DNA from: Methanosarcinaceae archaeon
GTDB lineage: Archaea; Halobacteriota; Methanosarcinia; Methanosarcinales; Methanosarcinaceae
Reading direction: 5' to 3'
Assembly (NCBI GenBank): GCA_030655675.1
Contig: JAUSPM010000126.1
Span: 1-26,454, forward strand
DNA: 26,454 nucleotides
Shown piece by piece: positions 1-7,689 of this stretch. The translations under genes were made by a program, and so were the position numbers. The notes beneath the pieces are model-generated. The model worked only from the letters and a program-made list of their open reading frames with translations. It did no database searches and was not told the origin of the DNA. Numbering within the stretch: position 1 is the first letter of the stretch; every line of letters begins with the position of its first letter.

Positions 1-17
1 TCAATATTGATCAAAAT

Positions 18-104
18 TTCACCGCAGAGCGGGCCGAGTACGCAGAGAATGGGTGAATACAAATTAACAACTCTGCGCTCTCTGCGTCCTCTGCGGTTGA
101 TCTT
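18..104. repeat. Intergenic palindromic element, copy A (9-bp-unit arms)
   Basis: The left arm at 21-47 is three consecutive 9-base units, ACCGCAGAG, CGGGCCGAG and TACGCAGAG. The right arm at 71-97, read on the minus strand, is ACCGCAGAG, GACGCAGAG and AGCGCAGAG. The arms are therefore imperfect inverted repeats around a 23-base AT-rich centre. A run of T follows at 102-107. A second copy of the same design lies at 5932-6019. It sits just past the 3' end of the leftward dehydrogenase gene. It could act as a terminator on the plus strand or be a small mobile palindrome; I see no coding potential. Confidence 0.8.
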
Positions 105-154
105 TTTTCCATTCATTCCGACAAAATACAAAAACATCCACCCGACATCCACCC

Positions 155-1135
155 TTAAAACATCTCCAACCAAATACCAATCCCCTTCTCAATCGCCCTC
201 CCATAAACCAGATTTGCAGTCGCAAGATCCTGTATCGCAAGTCCCGTCGAATCAAATATTGTGATCTCATCATCGCTTGTCCGCCCTGTTTTGACACCTG
301 CAACAACCTCTCCAAGTTCGCAATAGATGTCCTCGCTCGATATAACACCAGTTGAGAGCGGTACATTGATCTCTCCCGAATGTGATGCCTGCACAATATC
401 GTCAACCACGACCTTCGCGCGCGTCAGAAGTTGTGATTCTAATTCCTGCTTGCCCTTTGCATCTGCACCGATGGCATTGATATGTGTACCTGCTTTCACC
501 CATTCCGACCTCACCACAGGACTGCGGACAGGCGTAGTAGTTACAAGAATATCACAGTCGCAGACCTCCTCTGTGCGAGTGGTTTTGATGATCTCGCAGT
601 TTACAACACCCGCCATATCCTTTTCAAACTTCTCGCATTCGCGAATATCCTTGCTTGTGATCTTGACCTGTTCGATAGCGAATTTCTGCGAAAGTGCAAG
701 CAACTGGGTGCGTGCCTGATTTCCTGCACCCACCATACCCACAACCCTGGAATCCGGTCGTGCAAGATGCTTTGCAGCAATTCCACCTGCTGCACCGGTC
801 CGTATGCCTGTAAGATATGTCCCATCCATAACAGCAAGTGGCGCACCTGTCTCTGTTGAATTCAATACAACAAGTGCCATGACAGTTGGCAACCCTACCT
901 TGCGGTTGTCAGGATGAACATTTACGATCTTCACACCCGTAATATCCTGCTCCTCCAAAAAAGAGGGCATGGTTCGAAGGTCCCCGTTATGTTTTTCAAA
1001 ATACAGATACGTTTTTGGCGGCATCTGGACTTTCTTTAATCCATGTTGTTCAAATGCTTTCTCAACAACATTCATTGCTGCCGGCATATCAAGTATACTT
1101 TTTACATCCTTCTGGTTCAACCATAAAATATCCAT
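155..1135 (-). CDS. ala: Ornithine cyclodeaminase / archaeal alanine dehydrogenase family protein
   Basis: A 326-residue soluble NAD(P)-dependent enzyme of the mu-crystallin/ornithine cyclodeaminase family, of normal full length. The N-terminal part carries family signatures around residues 66-84 (GVKIVNVHPDN, GLPTV) and 104-117 (DGTYLTGIRTGAAGG). A Rossmann nucleotide-binding loop GMVGAGNQAR lies at 133-142. The conserved segment NAIGADAKGKQEL follows, and the C-terminal end contains FDSTGLAIQDLA. Known members act as alanine dehydrogenase in archaea, ornithine cyclodeaminase, or imino-acid (pyrroline-2-carboxylate) reductase, and sequence reading cannot separate these. The start is supported by an AGGAG ribosome binding site at 1146-1150 and a TATA box further up. 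It appears monocistronic and is divergent from the UPF0175 gene. The family is secure; the substrate is uncertain. Confidence 0.85.
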   Translation of the reverse strand: MDILWLNQKDVKSILDMPAAMNVVEKAFEQHGLKKVQMPPKTYLYFEKHNGDLRTMPSFLEEQDITGVKIVNVHPDNRKVGLPTVMALVVLNSTETGAPLAVMDGTYLTGIRTGAAGGIAAKHLARPDSRVVGMVGAGNQARTQLLALSQKFAIEQVKITSKDIRECEKFEKDMAGVVNCEIIKTTRTEEVCDCDILVTTTPVRSPVVRSEWVKAGTHINAIGADAKGKQELESQLLTRAKVVVDDIVQASHSGEINVPLSTGVISSEDIYCELGEVVAGVKTGRTSDDEITIFDSTGLAIQDLATANLVYGRAIEKGIGIWLEMF

Positions 1136-1176
1136 AACTCTACGACTCCTTTTTGAATTGATTAGTGTGCGACATG

Positions 1177-1183
1177 TATAAAT
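1177..1183 (-). promoter_or_regulatory. Putative TATA box for the alanine dehydrogenase-family gene
   Basis: Read on the minus strand this is GATTTATA, about 42-48 bases before the ATG at 1135. Archaeal initiation about 25 bases downstream would give a leader of roughly 20 bases that just includes the AGGAG site at 1146-1150. The arrangement is self-consistent but was read by eye. Confidence 0.45.
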
Positions 1184-1213
1184 CTTACCAGAATAAAACT
1201 ATTTTCAATATCC

Positions 1214-1230
1214 GATACTATTATAGTATC
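1214..1230. promoter_or_regulatory. 17-bp perfect palindrome, candidate operator
   Basis: GATACTA-TTA-TAGTATC has seven-base arms with no mismatch and a three-base spacer. It lies about 30 bases upstream of the putative TATA box of the leftward dehydrogenase gene, in the divergent intergenic region. The dyad size is typical of a dimeric helix-turn-helix regulator site. Which regulator would bind is unknown. Confidence 0.4.
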
Positions 1231-1377
1231 AAATCAAACATATAATATCACCATAGAGGAAGGGATAATACAGATGCTAAAAACGGTGCGACCACACGCG
1301 CGTAGCGCGGCACGTTCCCGTACCACGAAAATGAAATATAATACGATTCCTTCATAACCCAACACTTGAAAGTTGAC

Positions 1378-1773
1378 ATGACAATAGAGGTTACAAAATT
1401 AATTAAGCATAAGTTTTTTGACATTATACAACAATTATGGTACATGAATGAAATTGTCAATACAAACAATATTGCCAAGTTGATGAAAGAGGAAATAGCA
1501 GATATGTTTCTCAGTCCTGAAGAAGAAATCCTTCTGGAAAAGGCTTTGAAAGAGCATAAAGATGGAATGACTACAAGCCTAGATGATTTTGAAAAGGAGC
1601 AAACAAAGATAGAACACGCTGTTGAGCAATATAAGAAGGGAAAAATATCAATTGGCAGAATGGCAGAGGTTACTGACCTATCGCGACATGAATTGTTCAA
1701 GGAACTGAAAGAACACAATGTCAGTGTACATTATTCTAAAGATCGGTTGCTTAAAGAGATCAGTGGCCTATGA
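1378..1773 (+). CDS. UPF0175 family protein (antitoxin-like)
   Basis: A small acidic/basic helical protein of 131 residues from the ATG at 1378. A longer frame begins with TTG at 1366 and a shorter one with ATG at 1444; none has a clear ribosome binding site. The C-terminal half matches the UPF0175 pattern: AVEQYKKGKISIGRMAEV, then LSRHEL, then a short helix and VSVHYSKDRLLKEI. This reads as a helix-turn-helix-like segment. In archaea UPF0175 genes often sit directly before a PIN-domain toxin gene and are regarded as antitoxins. Here no full-length PIN gene follows, only a 34-codon ORF overlapping the stop. The family call is fairly good; the antitoxin role is inferred. Confidence 0.65.
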   Translation: MTIEVTKLIKHKFFDIIQQLWYMNEIVNTNNIAKLMKEEIADMFLSPEEEILLEKALKEHKDGMTTSLDDFEKEQTKIEHAVEQYKKGKISIGRMAEVTDLSRHELFKELKEHNVSVHYSKDRLLKEISGL

Positions 1774-1874
1774 AAGTGGCTGATATCGGCATTCTGATAT
1801 GGCTTGTGACAACAACTCAGTGGAATCTGAAAGTTATATGTTCCACAAAAACAGAACCTAATATATATAGATGA
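1770..1874 (+). CDS. 34-codon ORF coupled to the UPF0175 gene, possible toxin remnant
   Basis: This ORF starts with an ATG that overlaps the UPF0175 stop codon in the ATGA arrangement. It encodes 34 residues beginning MKVADIGILIWLV and ends at a TGA at 1872. The start and spacing are exactly where a DUF3368/PIN toxin gene would begin. The first residues weakly resemble the opening strand of PIN proteins (a VxDxGxLI pattern), but the reading frame soon closes. It may be the leftover 5' end of a decayed toxin gene, or chance. Low confidence. Confidence 0.25.
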   Translation: MKVADIGILIWLVTTTQWNLKVICSTKTEPNIYR

Positions 1875-1910
1875 TAATTCACTTTGTCAGTTAAATGCGA
1901 AACGAGAAAA

Positions 1911-1968
1911 TTTTTATTGATGACGGAGGGATACGCCGCCTGCGGCGGTTTGACTCGGCATCAAAAAT
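1911..1968. repeat. GC-rich imperfect inverted repeat upstream of the ATP-grasp ligase gene
   Basis: The outer arms TTGATG (1917-1922) and CATCAA (1959-1964) are perfect inverted repeats, and flanking T and A runs extend them. A second pairing, CGGAG with CTCGG, has one mismatch. The core CGCCGC-CT-GCGGCG (1934-1947) is a perfect hairpin. This GC-rich block is surrounded by AT-rich DNA and ends about 20 bases before the next gene. No T-run follows on either strand, so a simple terminator is less likely. A structured leader, a small mobile palindrome or a regulatory site are all possible. Confidence 0.45.
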
Positions 1969-1989
1969 GCTAAACAAATAAAGATCATA

Positions 1990-2910
1990 ATGGAACCTAC
2001 AATGCAAAAAATTGGAATCGCAATAACAAACCCATCCGACTGGACAGCCACAGCCCTAATAGCTGCAACAAAACAAAAAAACATCACCCCGGTCATAATA
2101 AACCTGCATACCGCAGATGTCACAATACAGCATGGTGTCCATTACAGCGCAAACGACAACGACCTGTCCGAACTTGATGCAATCATTGTGCGCGATGTCG
2201 GAGCAGGCACACTTGATGGCGTTTCTTTTCGATTCGACATTTTGCGACAACTTGAAATGAACGGGACAATGATCATCAACACCCCACAAGCAATACAGAA
2301 TGCTGCAAACAAATACCACTCTACTTGTCTTCTGGCACAGGCAAACTTACCAGTCCCCTTAACAAGGGCAGTCCAGAGCACCGAAGGTGCTCTGAACACA
2401 TTGGCAGAGTTTGGTGATGCCGTAATAAAACCCGTATTTGGCTACAAAGGAATCGGAATTATGAGAATTAAAGATGGCACAGCATTTCACCCAAATAACG
2501 AACCACACCCCGAACCTATCGAACAACTCATCAACAATCTCATCACTGAAAAGGAGATGCTATACATTCAGGAATTCATTCCTAATCCGGGGCGGGATAT
2601 TCGTGCATTTGTAGTCAATGGCAGCGTCATCGGTGCGATATATCGTACAGCATCGAATGGCTCATGGCTCAACAATCTTAGTCAGGGCGGCACTGCCGCG
2701 CGGTGTTTTCTGTCACCAGAACAGGAAGATATATGCATACGTGCCGCAGAAACCATTGGCACTGTCTTTGCGGGTGTGGACATAATTGAAGGGGCAAAAG
2801 GACCAGTCATACTTGAGGTCAATGGCACACCATCGGGAGCCGGCATATATGAGGCATGGGGCATAAATGCCGCAGAACATATAATCGATTACGTGACCAC
2901 GGGGATATAG
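1990..2910 (+). CDS. mptN: RimK-family ATP-grasp alpha-L-glutamate ligase, probable tetrahydrosarcinapterin synthase
   Basis: A 306-residue ATP-grasp enzyme. The N-terminal preATP-grasp domain opens with IGIAITNPSDWTA. The ATP-grasp core shows VIKPVFGYKGIGIMRI around residues 145-160, then YIQEFIPNPGRDIRAF, and the metal-binding end GVDIIEGAKGPVILEVNGTPSG. The archaeal RimK family includes MptN, which adds glutamate to tetrahydromethanopterin to make tetrahydrosarcinapterin, and CofF, which caps F420 with alpha-linked glutamate. The N-terminal pattern and the methanogen context favour MptN, but CofF or another glutamate ligase remains possible. The ATG at 2002 (residue 5) is an alternative start, with GGA about 7 bases upstream. 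It is the first gene of a rightward unit with pth2, a transglutaminase lipoprotein and truD. Confidence 0.65.
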   Translation: MEPTMQKIGIAITNPSDWTATALIAATKQKNITPVIINLHTADVTIQHGVHYSANDNDLSELDAIIVRDVGAGTLDGVSFRFDILRQLEMNGTMIINTPQAIQNAANKYHSTCLLAQANLPVPLTRAVQSTEGALNTLAEFGDAVIKPVFGYKGIGIMRIKDGTAFHPNNEPHPEPIEQLINNLITEKEMLYIQEFIPNPGRDIRAFVVNGSVIGAIYRTASNGSWLNNLSQGGTAARCFLSPEQEDICIRAAETIGTVFAGVDIIEGAKGPVILEVNGTPSGAGIYEAWGINAAEHIIDYVTTGI

Positions 2911-2955
2911 GGATATAGTAGCATTTTGTATTAGGGATTACGAGGAACAATAAAG

Positions 2956-3303
2956 ATGACTGAATACAAACAATGCATTGTGATACGCGATGACCTCAAA
3001 CTCTCAAAAGGTAAACTTGCAGTGCAGGTTGCACACGCTGCCGTATCCGCATCAGAATGGGCAGACAGAAATACGCTTGAGGGATGGAAGGAAAGCGGTC
3101 AGAAAAAGGTAGTCCTTCGGGTTCCAACATTGCAGGATCTTTTTGAACTCAAGGAAGTAGCAAGACGACACGACTTTCCAACAGCACTTATAACAGATGC
3201 AGGGCGCACCGAGATTGCACCAGGCACTATTACGGTGCTTGGGATAGGACCTGCAAGGTCAGATGAACTTGAAAAGATCACAGGGCATTTGAAATTGTTA
3301 TGA
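2956..3303 (+). CDS. pth2: Peptidyl-tRNA hydrolase, archaeal/eukaryotic type (Pth2)
   Basis: A 115-residue cytoplasmic enzyme that releases peptides from peptidyl-tRNAs dropped by the ribosome. The length is standard for Pth2. The conserved region KGKLAVQVAHAA at residues 18-29 and the C-terminal signature ITDAGRTEIAPGTITVLGIGP (aspartate 81) are both present. It is unrelated in fold to bacterial Pth. A GAGG ribosome binding site precedes the ATG. It lies 45 bases after the ATP-grasp ligase gene and 40 bases before the transglutaminase lipoprotein gene, all on the same strand, so co-transcription is likely. Confidence 0.95.
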   Translation: MTEYKQCIVIRDDLKLSKGKLAVQVAHAAVSASEWADRNTLEGWKESGQKKVVLRVPTLQDLFELKEVARRHDFPTALITDAGRTEIAPGTITVLGIGPARSDELEKITGHLKLL

Positions 3304-3343
3304 TCTGCTTTTACAAAGATCAATTAAGGATGATGATCCATAA

Positions 3344-4531
3344 ATGATTAAAAAACATATATGCATGATTGCAATCCTATTGATATTCCTGATCTCAATT
3401 TCAACCTCAGGATGTCTAACTGAATCTTTCCAGCAGATCGAACAATATACACAGTCTGCAACATACATATCCACTCAAGAAGAGACATATAAACTGGATA
3501 TCTCTAAACTCACAGTCCCCGAAGTACCCGATACTCCCCCACATAAATTTGAAAAAATACCTACAACAACATCAAGTTCGAGAATGATTCCCGGTTTCAG
3601 CCTGTCAAGTCATTATTATTATACAAAATTATATGAAGGTGGCACAGGAACATTTAAAATATTCGTAGAGAACAGTGGTAACACACCAGTATTTATCTAT
3701 GGATACGCAATACGAGATCCAAATATTTCAGGCATAAACGAGTCATATATGCAAAACACTGGCATCACCATTCCTGCAGGCGAGGAGAGATACATAGGCA
3801 TGTTCAATGTGATGGTCCCGCAGGAAACAGATCAAATAACCCTCGGACTTAGCCTGTCAATACTTGTGAAAACAATATCTGGTACATGGTATGATCATCA
3901 TGAACAATTATTTGACAATTTCACAATGGATGTCATACCCGCGATTGCAGAAGAATATCCGGAACGTGTATCCAACTTGCCACAGAGTGTTTTTAAGAGT
4001 GTGAACAATAAAGTAAACCCTCTGGACATTAATGTTCGCGAGATAGCAGCAGGTTCTGCAAAAACCTATCCTGGCACGTATAACATATACCAAATATGTG
4101 CCATATTCGATTATGTAAAAGAAAACATACAGTACATCAGTGACCCACGTGGCGGTGATTACTGGTCACCTCCAAACGAAACACTGAAAATTGGTGCCGG
4201 AGACTGCGATGATTACGCCATATTAATGTCATCCCTTGTAGAAGCCATTGGAGGCACAACGCGGATATATCTCACAGACACACACGCATTTGCTGCAGTG
4301 TACATCGGTAATGATACTGACCATATTGACAGAATCGTAGATGGGATCGGACAATACTATGGTCCCGTTGCGGTATACTACTCAACAGATGAATACGGAT
4401 CATGGCTTATGCTGGACCCAACATCAAGCCTTTATGTGGGAGATCTGCCTGGAGATACGGCACTTACATCACAAGGTTGGACGTACCTTAATACAACCAA
4501 AATTACAGCAATTGATATAATTCCAAAGTGA
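3344..4531 (+). CDS. Transglutaminase-like domain lipoprotein
   Basis: A 395-residue exported protein. Residues 1-24 are a lipoprotein signal peptide with a lipobox ending in cysteine 24 (ISTSGC), so it is probably anchored on the outer face of the cell membrane. Residues about 90-200 form a beta-rich region resembling an extracellular Ig-like domain (GTFKIFVENSGNTPVFIYGY). Residues about 240-365 form a transglutaminase/cysteine-protease-like domain with a plausible triad: cysteine 288 in GAGDCDDYA, histidine 314 in DTHAFAAV, and aspartate 358 in LMLDPT. Microbial members are often peptidases or amide-bond enzymes. The substrate is unknown. It has an AAGGATGATG-type ribosome binding site and is followed 12 bases later by truD. 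Confidence 0.8.
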   Translation: MIKKHICMIAILLIFLISISTSGCLTESFQQIEQYTQSATYISTQEETYKLDISKLTVPEVPDTPPHKFEKIPTTTSSSRMIPGFSLSSHYYYTKLYEGGTGTFKIFVENSGNTPVFIYGYAIRDPNISGINESYMQNTGITIPAGEERYIGMFNVMVPQETDQITLGLSLSILVKTISGTWYDHHEQLFDNFTMDVIPAIAEEYPERVSNLPQSVFKSVNNKVNPLDINVREIAAGSAKTYPGTYNIYQICAIFDYVKENIQYISDPRGGDYWSPPNETLKIGAGDCDDYAILMSSLVEAIGGTTRIYLTDTHAFAAVYIGNDTDHIDRIVDGIGQYYGPVAVYYSTDEYGSWLMLDPTSSLYVGDLPGDTALTSQGWTYLNTTKITAIDIIPK

Positions 4532-4543
4532 GAGGAGATTCTG

Positions 4544-5860
4544 ATGCAAATACCGGAAATTGAAAAAAAGACAGGTATCGACATATACACCACAACCACC
4601 GAAGGTATCGGGGGAATGTTAAGGCAGGAGATCGATGATTTTATTGTAACAGAGATCACAAACCGCGAAGAAGGAGATAGTGGAAAAGAACTGATACTTG
4701 AACTTACAAAACGCAACTGGGACATGCATCATGTTATCCGTGACCTCTCTCGCAAATTTGGGATCAGCCAACAGCGCATAGGTTTTGCAGGCACAAAGGA
4801 CAGGCGTGCAGTCACTACCCAGAAGATCAGCATCAATAACATGACACCACAGGCTGTGGATGGTATTTTCCTCAAGGATGTTGAACTGAAGGTCATAGGC
4901 AGATCGAACAAGCCAGTGAAATTGGGCGACCTTACAGGAAACGGGTTCAAGATCATTGTTCGGGACATCGACCTGTCCGAAGATGAACTCCAAACACGTC
5001 TTCAAAAAACCACAGATGAGATACTGCAATCCGGTGGAGTTCCTAATTTTTTCGGGATACAGCGATTTGGCGCGATCCGCCCCATCACACACCTTGTGGG
5101 AGAAGCAATCGTTCACGGAAATATCGAGGAAGCCGCACTGGCATACATTGCGAGATCGTTCCCTGACGAATCCGAAGAGAACAGACGCGTGCGGGATCAT
5201 GTGTTCACCACAAGAGATTATGCATGGGGCCTTGAACAATACCCACTGAACCTGCGATATGAACGCTCAATGATGCATCATCTTGTTACGGCTCCTAATG
5301 ATTTTGAGGGCGCGTTTGGAATACTTGCCAAAAGCATTCGTATGCTGTTCGTACATGCCTACCAGTCATATATTTTTAACCAGATACTGTGTGAGCGAGT
5401 AAAGATAGGTCTGCCACTAAACGCTGCTATTGAAGGAGATATTGTCTGTTTTAAGAACAAAGATGGACTTCCAGACACATCCAAAACAGAGAAGGTTACA
5501 TCACAAAAACTCAACGGAATAAATAACCTTATCAAACGCAAGCGTGCTTTTGTGACAGCGCCCCTGATAGGCTACAGCACAGAGTGGGCATCCGGCCAAC
5601 AGGGTGAGATCGAGCACCGCATATTTGAGAATAGCGGAGTTCCAATTGAAGGATTCAAAGTCCCCACCATGCCGGAATTGGCATCAAAAGGATTGAGACG
5701 TGAGATGTTGCTGTATGCAGAACCTGAGTATATAGCATCAGAGGATGAACTTAATCCGGGAAAAACAAAAACGGTCCTTGAATTTTCATTGCCAAAAGGA
5801 AGTTATGCAACAACCCTGCTGCGCGAGTATATGAAAGTCGATCCTAAAAGAATGAGTTGA
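4544..5860 (+). CDS. truD: tRNA pseudouridine synthase D
   Basis: This enzyme converts uridine 13 of tRNA (U35 in some tRNAs in archaea and eukaryotes) to pseudouridine. The 438-residue length fits archaeal TruD, which is longer than the bacterial form because of an expanded insertion domain. The catalytic motif GFAGTKDRRAVTTQ lies at residues 80-93, with the expected catalytic aspartate at 86. Further family motifs are LGDLTGNGFKIIVRD and GGVPNFFGIQRFG. The start follows an AGGAG site by six bases, overlapping the end of the lipoprotein gene's stop region. It is the last gene of the unit. A palindrome followed by a T-run about 75 bases downstream may end the transcript. Confidence 0.95.
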   Translation: MQIPEIEKKTGIDIYTTTTEGIGGMLRQEIDDFIVTEITNREEGDSGKELILELTKRNWDMHHVIRDLSRKFGISQQRIGFAGTKDRRAVTTQKISINNMTPQAVDGIFLKDVELKVIGRSNKPVKLGDLTGNGFKIIVRDIDLSEDELQTRLQKTTDEILQSGGVPNFFGIQRFGAIRPITHLVGEAIVHGNIEEAALAYIARSFPDESEENRRVRDHVFTTRDYAWGLEQYPLNLRYERSMMHHLVTAPNDFEGAFGILAKSIRMLFVHAYQSYIFNQILCERVKIGLPLNAAIEGDIVCFKNKDGLPDTSKTEKVTSQKLNGINNLIKRKRAFVTAPLIGYSTEWASGQQGEIEHRIFENSGVPIEGFKVPTMPELASKGLRREMLLYAEPEYIASEDELNPGKTKTVLEFSLPKGSYATTLLREYMKVDPKRMS

Positions 5861-5931
5861 ACAATAACACGATTGCATCCTTTTACGGCACTGTTCCAAA
5901 ATCCAGTAATTCCAATAAATATAGGATAATT

Positions 5932-6019
5932 TTTCACCGCAGAGAACGCTGAGGGCGCAGAGTTGTTACTGATTTGCAACTCCTCTCTGCGATCTCAGCG
6001 TGTTCTGCGGTTCATTTTT
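5932..6019. repeat. Intergenic palindromic element, copy B (9-bp-unit arms)
   Basis: The left arm 5936-5962 is ACCGCAGAG, AACGCTGAG, GGCGCAGAG. The right arm, read on the minus strand, is ACCGCAGAA, CACGCTGAG, ATCGCAGAG. Inner arms GAGTTG (5960-5965) and CAACTC (5977-5982) close an 11-base loop. The middle unit has CTGAG on both sides in this copy, so pairing is kept although the sequence differs from copy A at 18-104. A run of T follows on the plus strand at 6014-6020. It sits between the convergent 3' ends of truD and pyrG and could end the truD transcript. Confidence 0.85.
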
Positions 6020-6070
6020 TTTAATCAACGACAGATAAATAATTGGACAATGACTCTTTTTACAAGACCA

Positions 6071-7666
6071 TTATTTATTCGTTTTTTTATCCAACATCGC
6101 TTCAACAAGTGCCTTGAATGGCGGGGACGGACGACCAGGTCTGGATTTGAATTCAGGGTGGAACTGGGACGCAAAGAAAAACTTATTCTCAGGAATTTCC
6201 ACGATCTCCATCCTGTTCTTGTTCTTGCCTGAAAACACCGCACCTTTTGCTTCGATCCTGTCAATAAAATTCGGATTAACCTCGTACCTGTGCCTGTGTC
6301 GCTCAACAATATTACTGGCTCCGTAGATCCGTTCTGCGATCGTGCCGCTTTTCAATGCTGCATCATAGTCGCCAAGCCGCATTGTTGCACCCATGTCAAG
6401 CAAACCTTCCTGCTCGGGAAGAAGATCGATAACAGGATACGGGGTATTATCATCAAATTCCGTACTGTTCGCACCAGTAAGGCCAACGACATTCCTTGCA
6501 AACTCAATTACTGCAAGTTGCATTCCCAGACATAATCCAAGGTATGGGATATCATTCTCCCGCGCATACTGGATCGCAAGTATCTTGCCCTCAGTACCGC
6601 GTTCCCCGAAACCCCCCGGAACGAGTATGCCATCGAATTCTGATAAACCTTTTACTGCATCAGGATCACTCTCCAGTGTCTCGGCGTTTATCCAGGTAGT
6701 ATTAACATTGCACCCACACTCGATAGCAGCATGTTTTATGGATTCACGAATACTTATGTATGAATCTTCAAGATGGGTATATTTTCCAACGATTGCAAGT
6801 TTTACCTCATCTGTCATGCTGTTCATGCGAGTGACCATGTCACTCCATGATGTGTCATCACCCATTTTTTTGAGGTTTAATTTATGCATCAAATAGTCCG
6901 TTAGTCCTTCCTTTTCCATCAAAAGCGGAACTTCATAGATATCTTTTGCATCATGTGCACTAACAACAGCCTTCACAGCAACGTCACAGAACAGAGCGAT
7001 CTTTTCTTTTGAGTCTTGAGAAAGAGGTTCTTTGCATCTGGCAACAATTACGTCAGGAGACAGACCAAGTTCCCTCATCTCTTTTACAGAATGCTGGGTC
7101 GGTTTTGTTTTCTGGTCGCCCTGTGCATCGATCGGCACCAGTGTCACATGAAGGAGTGCAATAGCATCTTCGGGTTCTTCCCTGTGCATCTGCCTGACTG
7201 CTTCTAAGAACGGCATACTCTCAATGTCACCAACAGTACCACCTACTTCGATCAAGCAGATATCTGCACCACTTTTTGCAGCGACTCTTCGTATGCGGTC
7301 TTTTATCTCGTTTGTGATATGAGGAATTATCTGAACGGTTTTTCCAAGATATTCGCCCCGTCGTTCCTTTGATATCACGGATTGGTATATCTTACCGGTT
7401 GTCAGATTGTGATCCCTTGTAAGTTCGGTATCCAGGAAACGTTCATAGTTGCCAAGATCAAGGTCAGCCTCTCCACCGTCCTTTAACACATACACTTCTC
7501 CATGCTGGAAAGGGCTCATTGTACCTGCATCGATATTGATATAGGGGTCGATCTTGATGGCTGTAACCTTATATCCTTTGTTTTTCAGGTTTCTTCCAGT
7601 AGAAGCAGTTGTAATTCCTTTTCCAAGCCCACTCATTACTCCGCCGGTTACTATTATGTATTTCAT
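6071..7666 (-). CDS. pyrG: CTP synthase
   Basis: Converts UTP to CTP with ATP and glutamine-derived ammonia. The 531-residue protein is full length. The N-terminal synthase domain has the P-loop region GGVMSGLGKGITTAS (residues 8-22) and KIDPYINIDAGTMSPFQHGE. The C-terminal glutamine amidotransferase domain has the nucleophile cysteine 379 in LGLCLGMQ, with histidine 503 and glutamate 505 in FHPEF completing the triad. The start is preceded by GAGGT. It lies 23 bases after the membrane-anchored protein gene and is probably the last gene of a leftward unit starting with the Trm112-like gene. Its 3' end faces truD across the palindromic element. Confidence 0.97.
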   Translation of the reverse strand: MKYIIVTGGVMSGLGKGITTASTGRNLKNKGYKVTAIKIDPYINIDAGTMSPFQHGEVYVLKDGGEADLDLGNYERFLDTELTRDHNLTTGKIYQSVISKERRGEYLGKTVQIIPHITNEIKDRIRRVAAKSGADICLIEVGGTVGDIESMPFLEAVRQMHREEPEDAIALLHVTLVPIDAQGDQKTKPTQHSVKEMRELGLSPDVIVARCKEPLSQDSKEKIALFCDVAVKAVVSAHDAKDIYEVPLLMEKEGLTDYLMHKLNLKKMGDDTSWSDMVTRMNSMTDEVKLAIVGKYTHLEDSYISIRESIKHAAIECGCNVNTTWINAETLESDPDAVKGLSEFDGILVPGGFGERGTEGKILAIQYARENDIPYLGLCLGMQLAVIEFARNVVGLTGANSTEFDDNTPYPVIDLLPEQEGLLDMGATMRLGDYDAALKSGTIAERIYGASNIVERHRHRYEVNPNFIDRIEAKGAVFSGKNKNRMEIVEIPENKFFFASQFHPEFKSRPGRPSPPFKALVEAMLDKKTNK

Positions 7667-7689
7667 ATAAATTCAACTACCTCTTGGTT

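Noticed and set aside
18..104. CRISPR array suggested by repeated CGCAGAG units
   Set aside because: The units are only nine bases, contiguous and arranged as inverted arms, with no spacers of regular length and no cas genes.
1248..1718. 156-residue minus-strand frame opposite the UPF0175 gene
   Set aside because: The plus-strand frame has a recognisable family pattern; the antisense product is serine/cysteine-rich with no known features.
4619..5239. 206-residue open frame on the minus strand
   Set aside because: It lies wholly inside truD, shows no recognisable domain, and has no ribosome binding site or operon context.
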